Shown: positions 19,861 through 30,084, numbered from the stretch's first letter. The stretch: 64,000 nt of DNA from Pseudemcibacter aquimaris (GCF_028869115.1 NZ_CP079800.1:496001-560000); one strand, 5' to 3'. Program-made: numbers and translations. The notes: a model not told the origin generated them from the sequence alone.

Positions 19861-20363
19861 TGGAAGAACATGTAACTTTCTTTACTGACCCATCAACATG
19901 GGTGTCGCTTGCGATTACTGTATTTTTTGTTTTGATTATCTGGAAAAAGGTTCCGGCTATCTTTGCAAAAATGCTTGATGATCGTGCAAAAGAAATCGAA
20001 GACCAACTGGATAACGCCAGAAACCTTCGTGAAGAAGCGGCAGCACTATTAGCAAAATACGAGCGTGATCAACACGCTGCTGAAAAACAGGCTGCGGAAC
20101 TTATGGCAAACGCTGAAGCAGAAGTGAAGCTGATGGTAAACGACAGTAAAGCGCAAGTGGAAGAAATGACCAAGCGCCGCTCTGAAGTTGCCGAACAGAA
20201 GATCGCTCAAGCAGAAGCAGCTGCACTGAAAGAAATTCGCACACTGACAGTTAAAGTTGCAACTGATGCTGCACGTGACCTGATCGAAGCGAATATGAAG
20301 AAAGCTGACCATGCAAGCCTGATTAAGGCAAGCACAGACAAGCTTGACGCAAAGCTTCATTAA
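19860..20363 (+). CDS. atpF: ATP synthase F0 subunit b
   Basis: The second stalk subunit, 167 residues, with a membrane helix (about 12-31, WVSLAITVFFVLIIWKKVPA) and a long coiled coil ending in DLIEANMKKADHASLIKAS. It starts at the ATG that overlaps the b' stop (TAATG), so translation is coupled. It is the last gene of the F0 operon; the F1 genes are not in this window, as usual for Alphaproteobacteria. Confidence 0.95.
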   Translation: MEEHVTFFTDPSTWVSLAITVFFVLIIWKKVPAIFAKMLDDRAKEIEDQLDNARNLREEAAALLAKYERDQHAAEKQAAELMANAEAEVKLMVNDSKAQVEEMTKRRSEVAEQKIAQAEAAALKEIRTLTVKVATDAARDLIEANMKKADHASLIKASTDKLDAKLH

Positions 20364-20384
20364 TCAGTTTCTGATACGAATTAA

Positions 20385-20417
20385 AACCCCGTAAGCGTTG
20401 CTTGCGGGGTTTTTTTA
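20385..20417 (+). terminator. Rho-independent terminator of the F0 operon
   Basis: CCCCGTAAGC and GCTTGCGGGG form a 10-bp stem with one G-T pair and a 3-nt loop, followed by eight T. It begins about 20 nt after the atpF stop and also overlaps the 3' end of the convergent MBL gene. Confidence 0.9.
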
Positions 20418-21293
20418 TTTTGGAAGTTTGTAATGTGTGTCTTCTGATGGTTCGCCGTCGCATATAACCTGTTCAAGTCCAACCAACCGGATTAAATGAG
20501 CGTATATGGTTCTGGCTGCGGCGGGATAAAGTCTTTCGTCAATGGTCACATAAATCTTTAAGACGATATCTTTGATTGTGTTGGCATCATCCTCAATTGC
20601 GCGGATGATTTCCTTTTCCCGCCTTAAGCGGTGACCATAAAGTTGTTTGACGAACTGATGTGGTTTTTCAATCGGCCAGCCATGGGTTGGGTAATATATT
20701 TTATCATCGCGTCCTAATAACATTTCAAGGCTATTCATATAATCCTGCATATTACCGTCTGGCGGTGACACAATGGTGGTTGACCATCCCATAACATGAT
20801 CACCGGTGAATAATGCCTTTTCTTGGTTATATGCAAAGCAATAATGATTGGACAAGTGGCCTGGTGTGTGAATGGCCTCTATGGTCCAGTTACTTCCTTG
20901 AATGATCATTCCATCATTAATGATGACATCGGCTTTAAATGATTTATCGATGCCTTCTTCGATTTTTTCATTGGAATATTGCTGATCTGATGTATCTGGG
21001 CCAAATATTTTTGCGCCTGTTTTTTCCGATAATAATTTTGCCCCCGGTGAATGGTCCATATGGTTGTGAGTTACCAGAATATGGCTGATCTTTTCACTGC
21101 CGAGTTCAGAAAGGATGGCATCAATATGATCTTCAAGCGCGGGCCCGGGGTCAATGACGGCCACTTCACCATATCCAATGATATAGGTTCCAGTGCCTTT
21201 AAATGTAAAGGGCATAGGGTTATTGGCCGTGATGCGGCGAATGTTTGGGGATATGATTTCCATTTCCCCATATGGGGGTTTGAAATCATCCAT
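20415..21293 (-). CDS. MBL-fold metallohydrolase (LACTB2-like)
   Basis: A 292-residue metallo-beta-lactamase-fold protein with the metal motif VTHNHMDHSPGA (HxHxDH, about residues 75-80), a later His in HTPGHLSNH, the Asp in FTGDHVMG and a C-terminal His in YPTHGWP. A winged-helix-like C-terminal segment is probable (about 220-290). It resembles LACTB2-type hydrolases, some of which are RNases, but the substrate cannot be read from sequence. It lies 3 nt downstream of the polyprenyl synthase on the same strand. Confidence 0.88.
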   Translation of the reverse strand: MDDFKPPYGEMEIISPNIRRITANNPMPFTFKGTGTYIIGYGEVAVIDPGPALEDHIDAILSELGSEKISHILVTHNHMDHSPGAKLLSEKTGAKIFGPDTSDQQYSNEKIEEGIDKSFKADVIINDGMIIQGSNWTIEAIHTPGHLSNHYCFAYNQEKALFTGDHVMGWSTTIVSPPDGNMQDYMNSLEMLLGRDDKIYYPTHGWPIEKPHQFVKQLYGHRLRREKEIIRAIEDDANTIKDIVLKIYVTIDERLYPAAARTIYAHLIRLVGLEQVICDGEPSEDTHYKLPK

Positions 21294-21296
21294 GCT

Positions 21297-22340
21297 TTAA
21301 TAAGCCCTGTTAATGCAGAAATCCAGAATACCGATTAATGATTTGCGGTATTCATTATCCGGGAAAATCGCCAGTGCATCTTGGGCGATTTTTGAATAAT
21401 GACGTGCTCTTTCAATGGTATCAGTAAGGGCGTCATATTTATTCATCAATTCAATGGCATGTTCCAGATCGCCATCTTTTTGATCAAGATCTTCCATGGT
21501 GCGTTTCCAGAACTCACGTTCCTCGTCAGTACCGCGGCGGAAAGCAAGAACGATCGGGAGCGTGATTTTCCCTTCAAGGAAATCATCACCAATGGTTTTA
21601 CCAAGTGTTTTCTGTTCCGCGGAATAATCAAGCACATCATCAATAAGCTGGAAAATAATACCAAGGTTTTTACCGTAGCTCATTAACGCATCGCATTCTG
21701 ATTTTGGACGTTCGGAAATGACGCCGCCGATTTCACAGGCGGCCGCGAATAATGCAGCCGTCTTGGCACAGATCACTTCCATATAAGCTTCTTCTGTGGT
21801 GTCGGTGTCGTTAGCGGTCACCAGCTGCATCACTTCGCCCTCTGCGATGATGGATGATGCATTGGAAAGAATTTTTAAAACTTCAAGTGACCCGTCTTCG
21901 GTCATTAGTTCGAATGACCTGCTGAAAAGGAAATCACCCACAAGAACGCTTGCCTTATTACCCCAGATGGCATTGGCGGTATCTTCGCCGCGGCGAAGTT
22001 CGCTTTTATCAACAACATCGTCATGAAGAAGCGTTGCAGAATGGATAAATTCCACACATGTCGCAAGCTGGATATGGCGATCGCCTTCGTAACCGCAAAG
22101 TCGGCTTGATGCTAATGTCAACATTGGGCGTAAACGTTTGCCACCGGATGCAATCAAATGACCGGCAAGTTGCGGGATCAGTGCAACCGGACTTTGCATT
22201 TTTTGCATAATGGTCTGGTTCACTTTATCCAGATCATTTTGAACGAGTTCAAGAAGGTTGGTAAGGGCCTCTTTTCCCTTGTCCTTCTTTTCTTCTTCCA
22301 GATTAATTACAACACCCACGACACTTTTCCTTGTGACCAT
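21297..22340 (-). CDS. Trans-polyprenyl (octaprenyl-type) diphosphate synthase
   Basis: A 347-residue all-helical prenyl synthase with both aspartate-rich motifs: LLHDDVVDKSELRRG (first, about residue 108) and FQLIDDVLDYSAEQ (second, about 235), plus the GGKRLRPML substrate loop. Such long-chain synthases make the side chain of ubiquinone, which feeds the respiratory chain; chain length cannot be judged by eye. The N-terminus from the ATG at 22340 (MVTRKSVVGVVIN) is longer than needed, and a later start is possible. Transcription diverges from the DUF2007 gene. Confidence 0.92.
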   Translation of the reverse strand: MVTRKSVVGVVINLEEEKKDKGKEALTNLLELVQNDLDKVNQTIMQKMQSPVALIPQLAGHLIASGGKRLRPMLTLASSRLCGYEGDRHIQLATCVEFIHSATLLHDDVVDKSELRRGEDTANAIWGNKASVLVGDFLFSRSFELMTEDGSLEVLKILSNASSIIAEGEVMQLVTANDTDTTEEAYMEVICAKTAALFAAACEIGGVISERPKSECDALMSYGKNLGIIFQLIDDVLDYSAEQKTLGKTIGDDFLEGKITLPIVLAFRRGTDEEREFWKRTMEDLDQKDGDLEHAIELMNKYDALTDTIERARHYSKIAQDALAIFPDNEYRKSLIGILDFCINRAY

Positions 22341-22423
22341 TAAAATTTAATGCAAAATAGTCCGAACCGCGCCGAATGGCAAGGATACAAACGATAAACC
22401 AATGAAAAAAAGGACTTGGCTTA

Positions 22424-22654
22424 GTGAAAGATCTGCTTTTTAGCGATAACCCCGTCGTCATATCACGTATTTCCGCCATGTTAGAGGCCGAAAACATTGA
22501 ATATGTGGTGCTTGGCGGTCATGCCAGCCTTTATGGTGTCGGGTTAGAGGGAATCCAGTCTCGTATGATGGTGGATGAAGAAAACCATGAACGCGCCGTC
22601 AGCCTGATTCGCGCGGAAAACCTTGAAAATGTTGTGGATTTGAAAGATGGCTAA
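22424..22654 (+). CDS. DUF2007 small protein
   Basis: A 76-residue acidic protein (KDLLFSDNPVVISRISAMLEAENIEYVVLGG) of the DUF2007 type, often called putative prokaryotic signal-transducing protein. It has an alpha/beta pattern and no membrane segment. Function is unknown. It starts with GTG at 22424 and its end overlaps the methyltransferase start by 8 nt, so both are likely translated from one message. Confidence 0.85.
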   Translation: MKDLLFSDNPVVISRISAMLEAENIEYVVLGGHASLYGVGLEGIQSRMMVDEENHERAVSLIRAENLENVVDLKDG

Positions 22655-23384
22655 CTTTGAAAAAACACACGATGATTTTCTTGGTGGCCGTATAAAGCTT
22701 TATCAACCGAAAAAAGGATATCGGGTAACCAGTGATAGCGTTTTTCTTGCGGCGTCTGTTACGGTAAAAAGCGGCGAAAAAATATTGGATATTGGTGCGG
22801 GAACGGGTGCAATTCTATCCTGCCTTTCTGCGCGCTTGGAAAATCGAGCTGATATTACCATGCACGGTTTGGAATATCAGGAAGACCTTATTGAGCTTGC
22901 CAGAAAGAACGCAGAAAATGTTGAATATTTTCAAGGTGATGTTTTTGGCGACGATGTGCTTGAGCCAAACAGTTACCATCATGTGGTCAGTAACCCGCCT
23001 TATTATGATAAGGGTACGGTAACGGAATCGCCATATGTAACCAAAGCAATGGCCCATGGTGGCGGTATGGATAGCTTAAAATTATGGATCGAACGCTGCG
23101 TTAGAATGGTAAGACCAAGAGGTTACATCACCCTTGTTCACCGTGCCGACAAAATGGATGATATCATTGAAATATTAAACCAAAAATGTGGTGGCATGAT
23201 TATCTATCCTTTTTATTCAAAGTCGGGACAGGACGCGAATAGGGTCATAATTCGCGCGCAAAAGGATGCAAAAGGACTTTTATCCTTGAAATCGGGGATG
23301 ATCGTGCATAAATCAAATGGCGACTATACTAATGAGGCCGAAAATATTTTAAGGCACGCCCATTTTTTAGATATTGAAAAATAA
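22647..23384 (+). CDS. TrmN6-like tRNA adenine-N6 methyltransferase
   Basis: A 245-residue Rossmann-fold methyltransferase with the SAM loop LDIGAGTGAILSCL (about residues 47-60) and the amino-methylase motif VVSNPPYYDKG (about 112-122). NPPY marks N6-adenine or exocyclic-amine methylation; the overall form resembles TrmN6, which modifies A37 of tRNA-Val. A tRNA-Val lies elsewhere in the window, but this is not evidence of a link. The target remains an inference. Confidence 0.85.
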   Translation: MANFEKTHDDFLGGRIKLYQPKKGYRVTSDSVFLAASVTVKSGEKILDIGAGTGAILSCLSARLENRADITMHGLEYQEDLIELARKNAENVEYFQGDVFGDDVLEPNSYHHVVSNPPYYDKGTVTESPYVTKAMAHGGGMDSLKLWIERCVRMVRPRGYITLVHRADKMDDIIEILNQKCGGMIIYPFYSKSGQDANRVIIRAQKDAKGLLSLKSGMIVHKSNGDYTNEAENILRHAHFLDIEK

Positions 23385-23396
23385 AGAAGATTATAA

Positions 23397-24251
23397 ATGA
23401 AAAAAGCAATTAGAAATCTGATTTCAAAATTACCTGTTGAATCGCTCGCTAACCCTGCGCCGGTGGTTGCCGTATTGCCGTTAGAAGGGGTGATTGGATC
23501 ATCAGGTCGTTTCAGCAAAGCGATTAATCTTGGTAACCTTGAAGAAAAAATCGTTCAGGCATTTGACGTTTATAATGTAAAGGCGGTGGCACTGGCCATT
23601 AATTCACCAGGCGGATCACCGGTTCAATCGGAACTTATTGTGAAACGCATTCGTGAATTATCCGAAGAAAAAGAAATACCGGTATATGCCTTTGCCGAGG
23701 ATGTGGCCGCATCCGGTGGGTATATGTTATCCCTTGCGGCAGAAGAAATTTACGCAAGCCAAGCATCAATTGTCGGTAGTATCGGTGTAATTAATGCTGG
23801 ATTTGGCTATCCGGCCGCACTTGAAAAATTAGGCATCGAACGCCGCGTTTATACGGCCGGTGAAAGCAAATCGATCCTTGACCCGTTCAAGCCGGAAGTG
23901 GAAAAAGATGTGAAGCTGATGGAACGGCTACTGAAGGAAGTCCATGATTTCTTTAAGAATTTTGTGAAGGACGCCCGCGGAGATCGCTTAAAAGGTACGC
24001 AAAAAACAATCTTTTCCGGTCAGGTTTGGAATGGTGACGAGGCCCTTAAACTGGGTCTGATTGACGGTGTTGGTGATATGCGCGCCATTATGAAAGACAA
24101 GCTTGGTGATGATGTTAAATTCAAGCGCATAAAAGAAGAAAAAGGTATGTTGAAAGGCATGCTTGGAATGCGTGCCGATAAAGCATCAATCGCTGACGAA
24201 GTGATCAAGACTTTGGAAACCAGAAGCGAATGGGGTCGATTCGGACTGTAG
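23397..24251 (+). CDS. S49 family serine peptidase (SohB/SppA-like)
   Basis: A 284-residue single-domain protease. The nucleophile is the Ser of EDVAASGGYMLSLAA (about residue 107), the general-base Lys is in YTAGESKSILDPF (about 159), and NSPGGSPVQSELI is the oxyanion region. The short size and lack of a clear signal peptide differ from full-length SppA; a weak N-terminal hydrophobic stretch (APVVAVLPLEGVIG) is strand-forming. Such enzymes cut leftover signal peptides or membrane protein fragments. It is the usual neighbour of glyQ in related genomes. Confidence 0.9.
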   Translation: MKKAIRNLISKLPVESLANPAPVVAVLPLEGVIGSSGRFSKAINLGNLEEKIVQAFDVYNVKAVALAINSPGGSPVQSELIVKRIRELSEEKEIPVYAFAEDVAASGGYMLSLAAEEIYASQASIVGSIGVINAGFGYPAALEKLGIERRVYTAGESKSILDPFKPEVEKDVKLMERLLKEVHDFFKNFVKDARGDRLKGTQKTIFSGQVWNGDEALKLGLIDGVGDMRAIMKDKLGDDVKFKRIKEEKGMLKGMLGMRADKASIADEVIKTLETRSEWGRFGL

Positions 24252-24349
24252 TTTACGTGTAATCTATTGAATTTTAAGCGATTTAAGCGGATAAAACCCC
24301 TTCTAATCATTCACTTTCAAAAAGAATGGATGAATATTAATTTCTGTCC

Positions 24350-24378
24350 TTGACCAATCGGGTTCGGATGGGTAGTTT
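24350..24378 (+). promoter_or_regulatory. Candidate promoter of glyQS-ppdK
   Basis: TTGACC (24350-24355) and TAGTTT (24373-24378) lie 17 bp apart in the 169-bp gap before glyQ, with the predicted start about 35 nt upstream of the ATG. The -35 is good and the -10 is moderate. No T-box or other riboswitch is recognised here. Confidence 0.45.
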
Positions 24379-24420
24379 TGCCGCAGTTTTTCGATATTTT
24401 TTACGGGAAAAGGCAGCCTC

Positions 24421-25302
24421 ATGAGCGGCGTAAACAAAGATGATAACAGCTTTCAGAATTTAATTTTGAAACTACAGCATTACTGGGCAGATCAGGGGTG
24501 CTTAATTCTTCAACCTTATGACATGGAAGTCGGCGCCGGAACATTCCATCCTGCGACCACATTACGCTCACTTGGCAGTAAGCCATGGAAAGCCGCCTAT
24601 GTGCAGCCTTGCCGCCGTCCGACCGATGGTCGCTACGGTAAAAACCCGAACAGATTACAACATTATTATCAGTTCCAAACGGTACTGAAACCATCACCAC
24701 AGAATATTCAGGAATTATACCTGGAAAGTCTTGCTGTTCTTGGGATCGACAGCAGTCAGCATGACATTCGCTTCGTTGAAGATGACTGGGAAAGTCCAAC
24801 CCTTGGCGCCTGGGGACTAGGTTGGGAAGTTTGGTGTGACGGCATGGAAGTCAGTCAGTTCACCTATTTCCAGCAAGTTGGTGGCTTTGACTGTAAACCT
24901 GTGATGGGTGAGCTTACTTACGGACTAGAGCGTCTTGCCATGTATATTCAAGGCATCGATAATGTTTATGATCTAAAATGGAATTCAGAAGGCGTAAAGT
25001 ACGGTGAAGTATTCCTGCAAAATGAACAGGAATTTTCCGCCTATAACTTTGAAATGGCAAACACAGATACGCTGTTCCAGCATTTCGCGGATGCGGAAGC
25101 AGAATGTAAAGCAATCCTTGAAAGGGGTGTTTACCCATTACCAGCTTATGATCAATGTATTAAGGCATCGCACACATTTAACCTGCTTGATGCTCGTGGC
25201 GTGATCAGTGTGACGGAACGCCAGGCTTATATCGGCCGTGTTCGTGCGCTTGCGAAAGCATGTTGTGAAGCTTACCTCAAATCATTAGGGGAGGCAGAAT
25301 AA
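24421..25302 (+). CDS. glyQ: Glycyl-tRNA synthetase alpha subunit
   Basis: GlyQ is the catalytic subunit of the tetrameric (alpha2-beta2) glycyl-tRNA synthetase. The 293-residue product starts with the typical [43 protein letters not shown] and contains [25 protein letters not shown] and [21 protein letters not shown], all diagnostic. Its stop overlaps the glyS start region by 1 nt, so the subunits are coupled. Confidence 0.98.
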   Translation: MSGVNKDDNSFQNLILKLQHYWADQGCLILQPYDMEVGAGTFHPATTLRSLGSKPWKAAYVQPCRRPTDGRYGKNPNRLQHYYQFQTVLKPSPQNIQELYLESLAVLGIDSSQHDIRFVEDDWESPTLGAWGLGWEVWCDGMEVSQFTYFQQVGGFDCKPVMGELTYGLERLAMYIQGIDNVYDLKWNSEGVKYGEVFLQNEQEFSAYNFEMANTDTLFQHFADAEAECKAILERGVYPLPAYDQCIKASHTFNLLDARGVISVTERQAYIGRVRALAKACCEAYLKSLGEAE

Positions 25303-27374
25303 TGGCTGAATTTTTACTTGAAATTTTTTCTGAAGAAATTCCAGCACGTATGCAGCAAAAGGCAGCCGCGGATTTAGAAAAGTTAGTAACGGACAAACTG
25401 AAAGACGCCAAGCTTGCATTTGATGGTGTTAAATCATTTGTGACTGCACGTAGACTGGTTCTTATAATTGCTGATCTTGCAACCGAACAGCCGGATGTTT
25501 CCGAAGAACGCCGCGGCCCACGTGCCGACGCGCCGGAAAAGGCCATTGAAGGGTTCCTTCGTGGTGCGGGTGTTACGCGCAAAGACCTTGAAGAACGTGA
25601 AGATAAAAAAGGAACGTTCCTTTACGCGGTGATTAATCAGAAAGGTCGCCCTGCGAAGGACGTCGTTTCAGAATTTATGCCGGAAATCATCCGTAATTTC
25701 CCATGGCCAAAATCACAGCGCTGGGGCGCCGGATCGCTGCGATGGGTGCGTCCAATGCACAGTATTCTGTGTTTGCATGATGGCGCGGTTGTTGATTTTG
25801 AAATTGACGGTATTCAGTCAGGAAACAAAACTCGCGGTCATCGTTTTATGGCACCAGCGGAATTTGAAATTTCTAACTTTGCTGAATATTCAGATGCACT
25901 AAAGAACGCTTATGTGGTTCTAGATCGCTGCGAACGTATCGGCAATATCGATGACGAAGCACAGGCACTGGCATCAAACGCCGGACTTGAACTTGTAGAA
26001 GATAAAGCACTATTAGGAGAGGTCGCAGGCCTCGCCGAATATCCGGTTGTGATGATGGGTTCTTTTGATGAAGAATTTCTGGATATGCCAGCTGAGGCAC
26101 TGACATCGGCCATGCGTACCCATCAGAAATATTTTTCTGTGAATGGTAAAGGCGGCAAATTAACCAATAAGTTCATTTTTGTATCCAATATGAAAACGGA
26201 TGATAATGGTGCAAAAATTATTGATGGTAATGAACGTGTGCTGCGTGCGCGTCTTTCTGACACGAAATTTTTCTGGGATAATGATTTAAAAACTAAATTA
26301 GAAGATCACTTGCCAGCACTTGATGAAATTGTGTTCCATGCGAAACTTGGTACTGTTGGTGACCGTGTGAAGCGTCTTGAGGCGCTATCAGGTTTCATCG
26401 CGGGCCGCATTAACGCGGATGCGGATAAGGCATCAGTCGCTGCCATGCTTTCAAAATCAGACCTTGTTACAGGTATGGTTGATGAATGTCCGGAACTGCA
26501 AGGATTAATGGGTAAATATTTCGCGGTCGCAGAAGGACAAGATGCAGAAGTCGCAGACGCAATCGCTGATCATTATTCACCAAAGGGCCCATCGGATAAT
26601 TGTCCATCAGCGCCAGTGAGTATTGCGGTAGCAATGGCAGAAAAGATTGATACGCTTGTTGGGTTCTTCGGCATCGATGAAAAACCAACCGGATCAAAAG
26701 ATCCATTCGCACTTCGCCGTGCGGCACTTGGTATCATTCGTCTGGTGATTGAAAATAATGTTCGCATTAATCTTGAAGATGCAATTATGAAAGCGGCTAC
26801 GCTTTATAGTCATCAGCTTAACGAAAGAAATCAAGAATTTCTTCATAACACGACCATAAGAATTGACCTTAAATCATTCTTCTGGGACCGTCTTAAGGTT
26901 TATGCGAAAGATCGCAACATTCGACATGATGTTATTGGTGCAGAATTTAATTGGGATTTCGTCTGCATGATGGCAAAGGCAAACGCGCTTATGAACTTCA
27001 TCAAAACAGATGATGGTGAAAACCTGCTTGCCGGGTTTAAGCGTGCGGCAAATATTCTTAAGGCCGAAGAAGAAAAAGATAACACAAGTTATGACGGCGA
27101 GGTTGATGAAACAGCTCTGACCCTTGAACAGGAAAAAGAGCTGAATGTAACCTTGTGTAACGTTGCAAATGATGCTGCAAAAGCATTAGAAAAAGAAGAG
27201 TTTGAAATGGCAATGACGCATCTTTCTAAGCTGCGTGGTCCAATTGATGCATTCTTCGATAAAGTTACGGTAAACAGTGACAACAAAATAGAGCGGGAAA
27301 ATAGACTTAAATTATTATCACACATCAGATCAACTATGAATGATGTGATCGATTTTTCAAAAATAGAAGGTTAA
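25302..27374 (+). CDS. glyS: Glycyl-tRNA synthetase beta subunit
   Basis: The 690-residue beta subunit is needed for tRNA binding and aminoacylation. It begins [18 protein letters not shown], a family signature, and carries TRRLVLIIADLA, EERRGPRADAP, RWVRPMHSI, the HD-like segment HAKLGTVGDRVKRL, and KDPFALRRAALGIIRL near residue 465. The C-terminal 100 residues match the DALR-type anticodon-binding helices. Length is normal for the short alphaproteobacterial form. Confidence 0.97.
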   Translation: MAEFLLEIFSEEIPARMQQKAAADLEKLVTDKLKDAKLAFDGVKSFVTARRLVLIIADLATEQPDVSEERRGPRADAPEKAIEGFLRGAGVTRKDLEEREDKKGTFLYAVINQKGRPAKDVVSEFMPEIIRNFPWPKSQRWGAGSLRWVRPMHSILCLHDGAVVDFEIDGIQSGNKTRGHRFMAPAEFEISNFAEYSDALKNAYVVLDRCERIGNIDDEAQALASNAGLELVEDKALLGEVAGLAEYPVVMMGSFDEEFLDMPAEALTSAMRTHQKYFSVNGKGGKLTNKFIFVSNMKTDDNGAKIIDGNERVLRARLSDTKFFWDNDLKTKLEDHLPALDEIVFHAKLGTVGDRVKRLEALSGFIAGRINADADKASVAAMLSKSDLVTGMVDECPELQGLMGKYFAVAEGQDAEVADAIADHYSPKGPSDNCPSAPVSIAVAMAEKIDTLVGFFGIDEKPTGSKDPFALRRAALGIIRLVIENNVRINLEDAIMKAATLYSHQLNERNQEFLHNTTIRIDLKSFFWDRLKVYAKDRNIRHDVIGAEFNWDFVCMMAKANALMNFIKTDDGENLLAGFKRAANILKAEEEKDNTSYDGEVDETALTLEQEKELNVTLCNVANDAAKALEKEEFEMAMTHLSKLRGPIDAFFDKVTVNSDNKIERENRLKLLSHIRSTMNDVIDFSKIEG

Positions 27375-27381
27375 GTTGAAA

Positions 27382-30042
27382 ATGACTAAATGGGTTTATA
27401 ATTTCGGTGATGGCTCTGCTGAGGGTGAAGCCTCAATGAAAAATCTGCTCGGTGGTAAAGGTGCAAACTTGGCAGAAATGTCAAATCTTGGTCTTCCTGT
27501 TCCACCTGGATTTACGATTACAACCGAAGTCTGTACCTCGTATTATGATAACGATAATACATATCCCGCCGATCTTGCTGATCAGGTCGCTGCATCGATT
27601 AAAGTAATCGAAGAAACAGTAGGCGCGAAATTCGGTGACGAAGAAAACCCGCTGCTTGTTTCTGTGCGTTCCGGTGCACGTGTTTCCATGCCGGGCATGA
27701 TGGATACTGTTCTTAACCTTGGTCTTAATGATGTGACGGTTAAGGCGCTCGCGAAACAAAGTGGTGATGAACGTTTCGCGTATGACAGTTACCGCCGTTT
27801 CATTCAAATGTATTCTGATGTGGTTCTTGGTGTTGATCATTATCTGTTCGAAGAACTTCTTGAAATTCATAAAGAAGAAAACGGATTTACCCTTGATACA
27901 GAACTTGAAGCCGAAGATTGGAAAGAGTTGTCCGCTGCCTTTAAAGCAAAGGCAGAAGATGAGCTTGGCCGCCCATTCCCGCAAGATGTAAACGAACAGC
28001 TTTGGGGCGCGATTGATGCGGTGTTTGGTTCATGGATGATTGAACGCGCGTTTGTTTATCGCCGTCTTCACAATATTCCGCATACATGGGGCACTGCGGT
28101 GAATGTCCAGTCAATGGTGTTTGGTAATATGGGTGATGATTGTGCAACGGGTGTTGCCTTTACCCGTGACCCGTCCACTGGTGAAAATACTTATTACGGT
28201 GAATATCTGATTAACGCGCAGGGCGAAGATGTGGTGGCGGGTATCCGCACACCGCAAAACCTAACGAAAGCATCACGAATTGCTGCAGGTTCAGACATGC
28301 CATCCATGGAAGAAAGCATGCCGGAAGTATATGGCCAGCTTGCTGATGTTTTCCAAAAACTTGAAGCCCATTACCGTGATATGCAGGACATTGAATTTAC
28401 GGTTCAAAAACAAAAACTATGGATCCTTCAAACCCGTAGCGGTAAACGCACGGCACCAGCCGCGCTTAAAATTGCCGTTGAAATGGTACATGATGATATC
28501 ATCAGCAAGGATGAAGCGCTTCTTCGTGTTGATCCGGGTGCGCTTGATCAATTACTTCATCCGACACTTGATCCTGATGCAGCGCGTGATGTGTTGACAA
28601 AAGGTCTTCCGGCGTCACCAGGTGCCGCCAGCGGTAAGGTTGTCTTTACAGCGGACGAAGCAGAAATTCTTTCTAAAAACGGTGAAGATGTAATCCTTGT
28701 TCGTATTGAAACAAGTCCAGAAGATATTCATGGAATGCATGCGGCGCGTGGTATCTTAACGAGCCGTGGTGGCATGACATCACATGCGGCGGTGGTTGCC
28801 CGGGGTATGGGGCGCCCATGTGTATCTGGTGCAGGATCACTTCATATTAATATGGCTGAACAAACAATCACGGTTGATGGTCGTGTGATTAACAACCACG
28901 ATATCATCACCATTGACGGCGGTAACGGTGAAGTTATGGCGGGCAAGGTTGCCACCATCAAGCCGGAACTTGGCGGTCATTTCGGTGAATTGATGGCATG
29001 GGCCGATGATAAACGTGAACTTAAAGTACGCACCAATGCCGAAACACCACTTGATGCATCAGCAGCACGCGAATTTGGCGCAGAAGGTATTGGCCTTTGC
29101 CGTACTGAACATATGTTCTTTGATGCGACACGTATCATTAACGTACGTCAAATGATCATGTCATCTGATGAAGAGGGGCGCCGTGCTGCCCTTGATAAAC
29201 TTTTACCAGATCAACGTAGTGATTTTGTTGAGCTATTCACGATCATGAAAGGCCTACCTGTAACGGTTCGTCTACTTGATCCGCCACTACATGAATTTCT
29301 TCCACATAAAGAAGAAGATTTTGTTGATGTGGCAAACGCCATGGGCGTTGATATGGCGTTCTTAAAGCGCCGCGCAGAAGAGCTTCATGAATTCAACCCG
29401 ATGCTTGGTCATCGTGGTTGTCGTCTTGGTATTTCATTCCCGGAAATTTATGAAATGCAGGCACGCGCCATTATTGAAGCGGCGCTTGAAGTTTCAAAAA
29501 CACTTGGCGAAGCGGTTATTCCTGAAATTATGGTGCCACTTGTTGGTTCCGCAAAAGAGCTTGAAATACTTAAAGAGCTAATCATTAAAACGGCTGATGA
29601 GATTATCGAGGCCTCTGGTGAAAAGCTTGAATATATGGTTGGCACCATGATTGAACTGCCACGTGCGGCACTTCAAGCGGGTGAGATCGCAAATCACGCT
29701 GAATTTTTCAGCTTTGGTACAAATGACCTGACGCAAACAACATACGGTATCAGCCGTGATGACAGCGCGCGTTTCCTTGATGATTATCTAAAAGCCGACA
29801 TTTATGATCAGGACCCGTTTGTAAGCCTTGATCAGGACGGTGTTGGTGAACTGGTTAAAATCGGTGTTGAACGTGGACGCAACACACGAAACGATCTTAA
29901 GGTCGGTATTTGTGGTGAACATGGTGGTGACCCTGCATCCGTAGAGTTCTGCCATAGAAACGGACTTGATTATGTGTCCTGTTCACCGTACCGCGTTCCA
30001 ATCGCAAGACTTGCCGCGGCGCAAGCGGTTTTAAGAAAATAA
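27382..30042 (+). CDS. ppdK: Pyruvate, phosphate dikinase
   Basis: PpdK interconverts pyruvate + ATP + Pi with PEP + AMP + PPi, linking the lower glycolytic pool to gluconeogenesis. The product (886 residues) has an N-terminal ATP-grasp domain (NLLGGKGANLAEM, FGNMGDDCATGVAFTRDPSTGE), the phospho-histidine domain (SRGGMTSHAAVVARGMGRPCV, about residues 455-475) and a C-terminal PEP/pyruvate barrel (GLCRTEHMFF, and CGEHGGDPASVEFCHRNGLDYVSCSPYR). The ATG at 27382 gives MTKWVYNFG as in relatives; a TTG two codons upstream is possible. It follows glyS by 7 nt, a common alphaproteobacterial pairing. Confidence 0.97.
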   Translation: MTKWVYNFGDGSAEGEASMKNLLGGKGANLAEMSNLGLPVPPGFTITTEVCTSYYDNDNTYPADLADQVAASIKVIEETVGAKFGDEENPLLVSVRSGARVSMPGMMDTVLNLGLNDVTVKALAKQSGDERFAYDSYRRFIQMYSDVVLGVDHYLFEELLEIHKEENGFTLDTELEAEDWKELSAAFKAKAEDELGRPFPQDVNEQLWGAIDAVFGSWMIERAFVYRRLHNIPHTWGTAVNVQSMVFGNMGDDCATGVAFTRDPSTGENTYYGEYLINAQGEDVVAGIRTPQNLTKASRIAAGSDMPSMEESMPEVYGQLADVFQKLEAHYRDMQDIEFTVQKQKLWILQTRSGKRTAPAALKIAVEMVHDDIISKDEALLRVDPGALDQLLHPTLDPDAARDVLTKGLPASPGAASGKVVFTADEAEILSKNGEDVILVRIETSPEDIHGMHAARGILTSRGGMTSHAAVVARGMGRPCVSGAGSLHINMAEQTITVDGRVINNHDIITIDGGNGEVMAGKVATIKPELGGHFGELMAWADDKRELKVRTNAETPLDASAAREFGAEGIGLCRTEHMFFDATRIINVRQMIMSSDEEGRRAALDKLLPDQRSDFVELFTIMKGLPVTVRLLDPPLHEFLPHKEEDFVDVANAMGVDMAFLKRRAEELHEFNPMLGHRGCRLGISFPEIYEMQARAIIEAALEVSKTLGEAVIPEIMVPLVGSAKELEILKELIIKTADEIIEASGEKLEYMVGTMIELPRAALQAGEIANHAEFFSFGTNDLTQTTYGISRDDSARFLDDYLKADIYDQDPFVSLDQDGVGELVKIGVERGRNTRNDLKVGICGEHGGDPASVEFCHRNGLDYVSCSPYRVPIARLAAAQAVLRK

Positions 30043-30050
30043 TTTGATTA

Positions 30051-30081
30051 AAAAAGGCACCTTGAAAAGGGTGCCTTTTTT
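30051..30081. terminator. Bidirectional terminator after ppdK
   Basis: AAAAAGGCACC (30051-30061) and GGTGCCTTTTT form an 11-bp stem around an 8-nt loop, with T-runs on both strands. It can end ppdK on the plus strand and the small minus-strand gene whose stop is at 30085. Confidence 0.88.
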
Positions 30082-30084
30082 AAT